Below the pieces are notes generated by a model. That model was not told the DNA's origin and did not search any database. It saw only the letters and a list, made by a program, of their open reading frames with translations. Positions 37,301 through 50,899 of a DNA stretch of 50,899 bases are shown here, one piece after another. Position 1 is the first letter of the stretch, and each line of letters begins with the position of its first letter. The stretch comes from Mycobacterium innocens (GTDB lineage: Bacteria; Actinomycetota; Actinomycetes; Mycobacteriales; Mycobacteriaceae). Where the stretch lies: contig NZ_UPHQ01000212.1 in the NCBI RefSeq assembly GCF_900566055.1, positions 1-50,899 of the forward strand, given 5' to 3'. The translations under genes were made by a program, and so were the position numbers.

Positions 37301-37518
37301 GCTGGACCTGCGTGACCGGCTGCGCCGATGGACCGGCCAATCGGTGCCCGCGGCCCGACTGCTCGGCGGTATCACCGGCGCCGAGCTGATCGCGATTCTG
37401 CAGTCGGCCCCCAGCGCGGACGGCCCAGCCGCAAGCCCGGAGCCAATGGCCCCGGAGCCAACGGCGGAGCCCGGGTCTACCGCGAATCCCGAAAGACGAG
37501 AAAGGTTGAGATCCTCGC

Positions 37519-37526
<8 letters not shown>
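34374..37526 (+). CDS. mbtD: Polyketide synthase AT-KR-ACP, MbtD-like
   Basis: 1,050 residues, without its own KS. Acyltransferase domain (about residues 95-400): FPGQGNQWPSMG and the active Ser in GHSLGEAAAAY (about 208). Ketoreductase (about 680-900): NAD(P)-binding VITGGNGTIGLRYARH, Ser in LCSSVSGVWG, catalytic Tyr in GYGHAGYAASN. ACP (about 945-1015): LVDLGADSMLALDLRDRL with the phosphopantetheine Ser about 970. With the KS it would load malonyl or methylmalonyl and make a beta-hydroxyacyl unit, as for the 3-hydroxybutyrate of mycobactin. The N terminus matches MbtD (DNRVPVLLSAHEEEL). It overlaps both neighbouring genes. Confidence 0.88.
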
Positions 37527-44012
<6,486 letters not shown>

Positions 44013-44016
<4 letters not shown>

Positions 44017-47000
44017 CCGCCACCGAAACCGGTGCGCCCTCAGGCATCGAGGATGTGATGGCGCTGAGCCCTTTGCAGGAAGGGCTGTATTCGCTGACCG
44101 TGCTTTCCGGGCTGGCCGATGCCCGTGACGGCTCTCCGGTCGATGATCCCTACCTGGTCGGGATCGCCGCCGATATCGCCGGTCCGCTCGACGTCGAGCT
44201 GCTCAAGGACTGCGCGGCGAAAATGCTGATGCGCCACCCGAACCTGCGGGCCAGCTTCGTCAGCCGCGACATCCCCCGGCCCGTGCAGATCGTGCCGTCG
44301 CGGGTCGAGCTGCCCTGGCGCCAAGTTGCCGCCGAGCCCGCGGATATCGAAAAACTGGCGGCCGCGGAACGGTCTCGACCGTTCGACTTCGAAAAGACAC
44401 CGGCGATCCGTTTCCTGCTGATCGAATTACCGGATCAGCACTGGCATTTGGTGATCACCGCGCATCATATCGTGATCGACGGGTGGTCGCTGCCGGTGTT
44501 CGCAGCGGAGATGATCGCGCTGTACGGAGCGGGCGGTGACCTCGACACGCTGCCGGTCAAGCCGCGGCCGTACCGCGATTACATCGGCTGGCTGGCCGGG
44601 CGTGACCGCTCGGCCAGCGAGCAGGTGTGGCGCGAGCACCTTGCCGGGTTGCCCGGCCCGACGCTGCTGGCGGCGTCGATGGCCACCGAAGCGCCCCGGA
44701 CCGGGCTGCCGCGGCGCACCGAGTTACGCACCGACCGTCAGACCACCGCGCGGTTTAGCGACGGTGCCCGCTCCCGCGGAATCACCGTGAACACCTTGAT
44801 GCAGATGGCCTGGGCGCTGGTTTTGTCACGGCTGACCGACCGCGACGACGTGGTGTTCGGCGTCACAGTGTCGGGCCGGCCCGCCGAACTGTCCGGCGTC
44901 GAAACCATGATCGGGTTGTTCATCAACACCGTGCCGTTGCGGGTGCGGCTCGACGCCAACACCGATGTCGGCGCGCAATGCGTTGCGCTACAAAGGAATG
45001 CGGCGACGCTGCGGGACCACAGCTACCTCAGCCACGCGCAACTGCGGGCGATCGGCGGCGTCGGCGAGATGTTCGACACGCTGCTGGTCTATGAGAACTT
45101 CCCCACGTCGGGACTGGCCGAAGGTGGTGAGTTGACCGCGGGCGGCGTGACATTCCGGCCGGCGGGGCTGGAGAGCGTGACGCATTTCCCGGTCGCGCTG
45201 GCCGCCCACCTGGACGACGGGGAGCTGGTCATGTTCGTCGAGGTGCTCGACGGCGCGCTGGGCGCTACCACTGGTGAGATGCTCGGCCGGCGCGTGCTGG
45301 CCACCGCCGAGCGGCTGCTGTCGAGTTGGCAGCGCCCGCTGCGCGAGGTCAGCGTGCTGTTCGACGAAGAGACCCGGCCGCTGCGCGCCGCCGGCACGGC
45401 GCCGGCCCGCCAGACAGCAGGCTTTCACACCCGCTTCGCCGCGGTTGCGCAGGCCGGGCCCGACCAGGAGGCGCTGAGCTGGACCTCCGGGTCCATGTCC
45501 TACGGCGAGCTGGACGCGGCGGCCAACCGGCTGGCCGCGGTACTGATCGGTCGCGGGGCCGAGCCCGAATCGCCGGTGGCGGTGCGGCTTTCCCGCGGCC
45601 CGCAGTATGTCGTCGCGCTGCTCGCGGTGCTCAAATCCGGCGCGGTGTGTGTGCCGCTGGAACCGGGAACGCCGCCGGAGCGGGTGGAATCGATCCTGCG
45701 CCAGACCGGTGCCACCATCGTGATTGACGAGGACATGGTCGCGTCGGTCGACTCCGAGGCACCCGACCAGGCCGACGGTTTCCGTCCCGTCGACGTCGAC
45801 CCCCGCCAAGCCGGCTACCTGGTCTTCACCTCCGGGACCACCGGAGAACCCAAGGGCGTCATCGGAACCCACGCCGCGCTGGGCGCCTACGCCGACGACC
45901 ATATCGACACCGTGCTGCGGCCCGCCGCCGCCCGGCTGCGGCGTCGACTGCGGATCGCGCACGCCTGGTCGTTCGCGTTCGACGCCGCCTGGCAGCCGCT
46001 GGTCGCCCTGCTCGACGGCCACACCGTGCACGTCGTCGACGAACGCACCCAGCGCGACGCCGAGTCGTTGGTGCAGGCGATCGCCGAGCACCGCATCGAC
46101 ATGATCGACACCACCCCGTCGATGTTCGCCCAGCTGCGAGCCTTCGGTTTGCTCACGAGCGTGCCGTTGACGGTGCTCGCGCTGGGCGGCGAAGCCGTCG
46201 CCCCGCCGACCTGGAATATGATCCGCGACGCATGCGCGCGCAGCGGGATGGCGGCCTGCAACTGCTACGGCCCCACCGAAACCACCGTCGAGGCAGTGGT
46301 CGCCGACATCACCGAGCACGCCGCGCCGTCGATCGGACGCCCGACCCGACATAGCCGCGCCTACGTGCTGGACTCCGCGCTGCGCCCGGTGCCCCACGGC
46401 GCCGCCGGTGAATTGTATGTCACAGGAGCACAATTGGCGCGCGGCTATCTCGGACGCCCCGGTGAGACGTCACACCGATTCATCGCCGACCCCTTCGGGT
46501 CCGGGGAGCGGATGTATCGCACCGGCGACGTGGTGCGCCGCCAGCCCGACGAGTCGCTGGTCTATCTGGGCCGCGCCGACGAGCAGGTGAAGATCCGCGG
46601 CTATCGGGTGGAACCCGGCGAAATCGCCGCGGCGCTGCAGGCGCACCCGGGGGTACGTCACGCCCACGTCGTGGTCCGCGAGCACCAGGGCGGCGCCCGG
46701 TTGACGGCCTGCGCCGCGACCGCGAACGGCTCCGAGCCCACCGAAGCCGAGTTGCGGACCATGCTTGGTGAGCGGCTGCCGCGCTACATGGTGCCGCAGC
46801 GCATCGTCGTCGTCGATGAGATCCCGCTGACCGCCAACGGCAAGCTGGACGCGGCCGCGCTGCCCGACGTCGATGCCGGCGCTGTCGGGTCGGCACCTGA
46901 ATCCGCCACGGAATCCGCTCTGGCCGAGTTGCTTTCGGAGATGTTGCAGATCCCCGAAGTCGACGTAACCGCAGATTTCCTGGAATTGGGACTGGACAGC

Positions 47001-48440
47001 ATCGTGGCGCTTTCGGTGGTCCAGGCGGCACGCCGCCGCGGCATTCCACTACGCGCCCGGCTCATCCTGGAGTGCAACAACATTCGCGAACTCGCCGCCG
47101 CGATCGACGCCGAAGCCACCGGCGCAGCCCGCGACACCGAGCACAGCACCGAACCGATTCCGTTGCTTCCCAACGCGATTTGGGTCTACGAATACGGCGA
47201 GCCGCGGCGGATGGGACAGGTCGAGGCCATCCGGCTGCCCGAGGACATCACCGCCGAGCAGCTGCGGGCGGCACTGACCGCCATCGTCGACAGCCACGAA
47301 GTGCTGCGCACCCGCCTGGACCGCACCGGCATGACCCTGGTGCCCACCCCGGTCGGTGACTTCTTCGACGAGGCAGCGGTGTCCAGCGATCTGCAGGCAG
47401 CGGTCGCCGGTCATGCCGGAGAGGCCCTGGAAAGCCTTGATCCTGAACGTGGTTCGCTGCTGTCCGCCAGGTGGTTGCGGCCGCCGGCCGGACCGGGCGT
47501 GCTGCTTCTGGCCGCGCATGTGCTGGCGATGGACCCGGCGTCGTGGCGGGTGGTGCTCGGTGAACTCGACGCCGCGTTGCATGCGCTGGCCGGCGGCCAC
47601 TCACCCGCGCCTGTTCCCGAGCACACCAGCTACCGGCGGTGGGCCCAAGCGCTCCTGCGGCGCGCCGAAACCCTCGACACCATGCCGTTTTGGCTTTCCC
47701 AGCTCCAAGGCGAGGACCCGGATCTGGGTGCCCGACGGGTACAGGCCGACCGTGACCGGGCCGCCGGCCTGCTGATCCGCGCCGCGGTGACCGACACCGA
47801 CATCACCGGTCGACTGCTGGATTCGGGTGTGCCGATGTTCGACCTGCTGGTCGCGGCGGCGGCGCGGACGGTGACCCGGTGGCGGCAACGCCGGGGTCAG
47901 CCGACGCCCGCGCCGCTGCTGGCCCTGGAAACCCACGGCCGCGCCGACGCTCTGGTAGACGACACCGACCAGGACACCAGCGACGCCGTTGACACCACCG
48001 ACACCGTGGGCCTGCTCAGTGCGATCTATCCGCTGCGAGTGCATTCCGCCGACCCGCATCGCGTGACCGAGCAATTGGCGGCTATCCCCGGCGCCGGAAT
48101 CGACTACGGTCTGCTGCGCTACCTGCGCGCCGACACCGCGGCTGCGCTCAACAGTGTTCCGGGGCCGCAGCTGTTGCTGAACTATCTGGGCCGCACCGAC
48201 GTCGGTGACGCCGGCAGCGGCGTGCGCCTCGACCGCGAGCTGCTGGGCGGACTGCCGCCGCTGCCCGAACCGAACGTGGCGGTGCGTCACGAACTGGTCG
48301 TCATGGCCACCCTGCTGGGCTCCGGTGATCAGCAAATCTTGTTGACTCAGTGGCGCGCCCTGCCCGATATCCTCAGCGAGCCGGATCTGACCGTGCTGCA
48401 GGATCTTTGGAATGAATCTCTCAAGGAAACCGTGACATGA
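44013..48440 (+). CDS. mbtF: Terminal NRPS C-A-T-C, MbtF-like
   Basis: 1,475 residues, close to the ~1,460 I recall for MbtF. C1 (about 15-440) has HHIVIDGWS near 150. A (about 470-950) has [11 protein letters not shown] near 606, [15 protein letters not shown] and GKLDAAAL; read against the GrsA pocket its residues are D-A-Q-D-A-G-C-V-E-K, with two acidic side-chain positions, consistent with lysine or N-hydroxylysine. T has LGLDSI near 991. The final C-like domain (about 1050-1470) would cyclise and release the terminal lysine as caprolactam in mycobactin, but its motif reads [10 protein letters not shown], without the second His. ATGA overlap with the preceding and the next gene. Confidence 0.87.
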
Positions 48441-49723
48441 CTACGCTAGCGGTCGTCGGCGCCGGGGCCAAGGCGGTGGCCGTCGCCGCCAAGGCGTCGG
48501 TGTTACGCGCCATGGGTGTCGACACACCTGACGTCGTCGCTGTGGAACGCACCGGGGTGGCCGCCAACTGGCAGGCCGGCGGCGGCTGGACCGACGGCGC
48601 CCAAAGCTTGGGCACCAGCCCGGAAAAAGACGTCGGCTTCCCGTACCGCTCGTCGCTGGTGCCGCGCCGCAACGCCGAGCTCGACGAGCGGATGACGCGC
48701 TACAGCTGGCAGGCGTATCTGATCGCCACCGGTCAATTCGCCCAATGGATCGACCGTGGCCGCCCGGCGCCGACCCACCGCCGGTGGGGCCAGTATCTTC
48801 GCTGGGTCGCCGAGCGAATCGACATGACGGTGGTCTACGGCGAGGTCGACCGAATCGCCCTCGACGGCCGACGCTGGGCGTTGCACACCTCCGAGCGCAC
48901 CGTGCACGCCGACGGGTTGATGATCACCGGGCCCGGCCAAGCCGAACGGACCCTGCTGCCGGGCAATCCGCGGGTACTCTCCATCGCCCAGTTCTGGCAT
49001 CGCGCCGCCCAGCACGACCGGATCAGCGCCGAGCGAGTCGCGATGATCGGCGGCGGTGAGACGGCCGCGGCCATGCTCCATGAGCTGTTCCGGCACCCGA
49101 TTTCGACGATCACCGTCATCTCACCGCAAGTCACGCTGTTCACCCGGGGCGAAGGCTTCTTCGAGAACTCGCTGTTCTCCGACCCGTCCGACTGGGCCGC
49201 CCTGACTCTGCCGGAACGACGCGACGCGATCGCACGCACCGACCGCGGAGTGTTCTCGTCAAGCGTGCAGGACGCGCTGATGGCCGACGACCGGATCCGG
49301 CACCTGCGCGGCCGGGTTGCGCACGCGGTCGATCGCGACCAGCAGATCCGGCTCACTCTGAGCACCGACCGGGGCACCGAAAACTTCGAAACCGTCCACG
49401 GTTTCGACCTGGTCATCGACGGCTCGGGGGTGGACGCGTTGTGGTTTACCACGCTGCTGAACCAGGATGCGCTCGACCTGCTCGAGCTCGGGCTGGGCGG
49501 GCCGCTCAGTAGCGAACGCTTGCAGGAGTCGATCGGCTACGACCTCGCCGTCAACAGCGTCACGCCGAAGCTGTTTCTGCCCGGCCTGGCCGGACTGAAC
49601 CAGGGACCCGGATTTCCCAACCTCAGCTGCCTGGGACTGCTTTCCGACCGGGTGCTGGGCGCCGAGCTGCCCCAAAACGACCCTTCGAGTAGGAGAAATG
49701 ATGAGCACCAATCCCTTCGATGA
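48437..49723 (+). CDS. mbtG: Lysine N6-monooxygenase, MbtG-like
   Basis: 428 residues of the SidA/IucD/PvdA flavin-dependent N-hydroxylase family. It hydroxylates the epsilon-amine of lysine, or of the acyl-lysine residues, to make the hydroxamate iron ligands. FAD-binding GxGxxA as [14 protein letters not shown] (residues 6-19), the substrate-loop region [14 protein letters not shown] (near 58), NADPH-binding [12 protein letters not shown] (near 201) and a late [20 protein letters not shown] typical of MbtG are visible. It overlaps the preceding NRPS by 4 bp and mbtH by 26 bp. Its presence is the main evidence that the cluster makes hydroxamates. Confidence 0.9.
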   Translation: MTTLAVVGAGAKAVAVAAKASVLRAMGVDTPDVVAVERTGVAANWQAGGGWTDGAQSLGTSPEKDVGFPYRSSLVPRRNAELDERMTRYSWQAYLIATGQFAQWIDRGRPAPTHRRWGQYLRWVAERIDMTVVYGEVDRIALDGRRWALHTSERTVHADGLMITGPGQAERTLLPGNPRVLSIAQFWHRAAQHDRISAERVAMIGGGETAAAMLHELFRHPISTITVISPQVTLFTRGEGFFENSLFSDPSDWAALTLPERRDAIARTDRGVFSSSVQDALMADDRIRHLRGRVAHAVDRDQQIRLTLSTDRGTENFETVHGFDLVIDGSGVDALWFTTLLNQDALDLLELGLGGPLSSERLQESIGYDLAVNSVTPKLFLPGLAGLNQGPGFPNLSCLGLLSDRVLGAELPQNDPSSRRNDEHQSLR

Positions 49724-49925
49724 CGAGACCGGCACCTTCGTCGTGCTGGTCAACGACGAGGAGCAGCACAGCCTGTGGCCCACGTTCGCCGAGATCCCGG
49801 CCGGCTGGCGCAAGGTGTACGGCGAAGCCAGCCGGGCGGATTGTCTGCAATACGTCGAGGAACACTGGACCGACATACGGCCCAAAAGCCTGCGTGAGGC
49901 GGTCAATTCGAGGCGGTCTGGTTAG
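49698..49925 (+). CDS. mbtH: MbtH-like NRPS accessory protein
   Basis: 75 residues. MbtH proteins bind A domains and are needed for their folding or activity. The whole signature is present: [34 protein letters not shown], and [14 protein letters not shown] with the invariant Trp residues. ATG 49698 is immediately followed by a second ATG (49701); AGGAG lies 4-8 bp upstream within the end of mbtG. One MbtH after a series of three A domains is usual. Confidence 0.93.
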   Translation: MMSTNPFDDETGTFVVLVNDEEQHSLWPTFAEIPAGWRKVYGEASRADCLQYVEEHWTDIRPKSLREAVNSRRSG

Positions 49926-49933
49926 CCAAGCCA

Positions 49934-49972
49934 GCCGGCGCCGGCCATGCCGTGAGTTCGATTCCCGAATCG
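49934..49972. repeat. Two short palindromes in the mbtH-mbtK spacer
   Basis: GCCGGCGCCGGC (49934-49945) is a perfect 12-bp palindrome and CGATTCCCGAATCG (49959-49972) a hairpin with 6-bp arms. They lie in the only sizeable gap (92 bp) of the operon, and could stabilise or partly terminate the long mRNA before the acyltransferase gene. Confidence 0.35.
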
Positions 49973-50017
49973 CGACACCTAGGACATCAACGGACAACAA
50001 CCGAAACCCGAGATGAC

Positions 50018-50647
50018 ATGAGTGAACCCGACGTGATGCTGCCGCGGGAACTGACCGACCTACCCGACGAGGTCCGCAACATCCCGCCGCCGCCTGCCCA
50101 ACCCGAAGTGCCCGAACCATACGCATTTCGGCTGGCCGATCCCGATACCGACGCCGACATGATCGCCGAATGGATGCGCCGGCCCCACCTGGCCGAAGCA
50201 TGGGAGTACGTGTGGCCGGTGTCGCGGTGGCAGCGCTACCTGCGCGCCCAGCTCGACGGCAGCTATTCGCGACCGATGATCGGCAGCATTGACGGACAAG
50301 ACCACGCCTACGTCGAACTCTATTGGGCTGCCAAGGATTCCATCGCCACCCGGTACGAGTGGGCTCCCTATGACCTGGGTATACACGCCGGTATGGCCGA
50401 CCCGGAGATTACGAACAAGGGAATCGCCCAATTCGTGTTGCCGCACTTGGTGGCCAGTGTGCTCAACGCTGAACCGCGATGTCGGCGAGTCATGTTCGAT
50501 CCGGACTACCGAAACAAGATGGCGCGCAGGTTCTGTGAGAGCGCCGGCTGCGTATTTCTCGGCGAACACGACATGGCGAATCGCCGGATGGCGCTCTATG
50601 CATTGCCCCGCACGCCCCACGACGTGCCCCGGTCCAAAGAATCGTGA
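50018..50647 (+). CDS. mbtK: N6-hydroxylysine acyltransferase, MbtK-like (GNAT)
   Basis: 209 residues, similar over its length to Rv1347c (MbtK, 210 aa). It transfers a long or short acyl chain from carrier protein or CoA to the epsilon-amino or N-hydroxy group of lysine, completing the hydroxamate. Recognisable segments are [20 protein letters not shown] (near residue 48), [19 protein letters not shown] with the active-site His (about 128), [19 protein letters not shown] with the Asp (about 168), and [13 protein letters not shown]. In M. tuberculosis mbtK is in a separate locus with mbtL-N; here it closes the main operon. ATG 50018 is chosen; no strong ribosome site. Confidence 0.88.
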   Translation: MSEPDVMLPRELTDLPDEVRNIPPPPAQPEVPEPYAFRLADPDTDADMIAEWMRRPHLAEAWEYVWPVSRWQRYLRAQLDGSYSRPMIGSIDGQDHAYVELYWAAKDSIATRYEWAPYDLGIHAGMADPEITNKGIAQFVLPHLVASVLNAEPRCRRVMFDPDYRNKMARRFCESAGCVFLGEHDMANRRMALYALPRTPHDVPRSKES

Positions 50648-50788
50648 TTGCCGATACGCGAGCTATAGCACACAACTGCGACGGTCACATCAGCCACACC
50701 AGTCTCTAGACGGAAGTTACGGCTGCCTGGGTAAGGGTTTTCCGCCCTGAACTGGGGGTTTGCTGGTTTGCTTGGTTTGTGTTTGTGG
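50648..50788. other. Spacer after mbtK
   Basis: About 140 bp with no gene. No strong stem-loop terminator is visible after the operon. The T/G-rich stretch 50745-50788 next to the possible transposase end may be a terminal region of a mobile element, but a matching inverted repeat cannot be seen within the window. Confidence 0.4.
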
Positions 50789-50899
50789 CTACGCGGCGAT
50801 GGTCAGGGGGATGGTGGCCTCAATGAGGTCGAAAGCACGGCGTTGAGTGGGGGTGGCCTCGGCGAGTTTGTCGATCTCGATGTCGGTGTGGTGGTAGCG
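50789..50899 (-). mobile_element. C-terminal end of a possible transposase/integrase-like protein (partial)
   Basis: Reading leftwards from the right edge, a frame of 36 codons ends at TAG (50791-50789): it begins RYHHTDIEIDKLAEATPTQR and ends LIEATIPLTIAA. It is protein-like and its start is outside the window. The charged, helical end recalls C termini of mycobacterial insertion-sequence proteins, but I cannot name the family, and it may be another kind of gene. Confidence 0.35.

Noticed and set aside
49951..49980. tRNA-like GTTCGATTCC sequence in the mbtH-mbtK spacer
   Set aside because: The flanking bases do not form a T-arm stem and no D-arm, anticodon arm or acceptor stem can be built. 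It is only a short palindrome.

Overview
The window reads as chromosome of a slow-growing Mycobacterium. It is GC-rich, and nearly every gene in positions 180-27,500 has an obvious counterpart in the M. tuberculosis Rv1229c-Rv1200 block, in the same relative order. I recognised these from remembered family sequences; no database was searched. It is not M. tuberculosis: PE14 (Rv1214c) and Rv1203c are not visible, a PE gene remnant lies beside the Rv1204c homologue, and a large PKS-NRPS cluster sits beyond Rv1200.

Positions 1-5,730: the tail of a proline-rich protein, then mrp (Fe-S/P-loop ATPase), convergent with the envelope-stress group tatB, htrA, rseA and sigE on the minus strand. A divergent O-methyltransferase follows. 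Positions 5,730-12,170: a 790-bp spacer with small or decayed minus-strand ORFs, then a plus-strand TetR-ABC-efflux operon (Rv1219c-1217c type) with a visible palindromic operator, an ICMT-like membrane methyltransferase and a CocE-type hydrolase. Positions 12,390-15,040: divergent glgC and glgM (glgA) flanking a 57-bp tandem repeat. Positions 15,060-20,960: a minus-strand series of DUF3117 protein, tagA, DivIVA-like protein, gpgS, folP2, fadD6 and a LOG-family enzyme. Positions 21,050-28,240: a STAND-type ATPase, the PE remnant, dapE and dapD diverging around a long hairpin repeat, a frameshifted MFS transporter, and a small secreted Met/Pro/His-rich protein.

Positions 28,349-50,650 hold the most interesting part: a hydroxamate-siderophore-like PKS-NRPS locus. 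On the minus strand are a CYP138-like P450, a WS/DGAT-like acyltransferase and an MbtT-like thioesterase. Diverging on the plus strand is a tightly overlapping operon: mbtC-like KS, mbtD-like AT-KR-ACP, a dimodular MbtE-like NRPS (C-A-T-C-A-T), MbtF-like NRPS (C-A-T-C), MbtG-like lysine N-oxygenase, MbtH, and an MbtK-like N-acyltransferase. The salicylate front end (mbtI, mbtA, mbtB) is not in the window, the NRPSs carry three rather than two adenylation domains, and I found no IdeR iron box. The gene set implies a product with N-acyl-N-hydroxylysine chelating groups, either a variant mycobactin or a related non-salicylate lipopeptide siderophore.

The right edge carries the C-terminal end of a possible mobile-element protein on the minus strand, so the cluster lies between a conserved block and a possible mobile element. 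Many genes here show a TANNNT -10 hexamer 6-8 bp before the start codon and no Shine-Dalgarno sequence, the pattern of leaderless mycobacterial transcripts.
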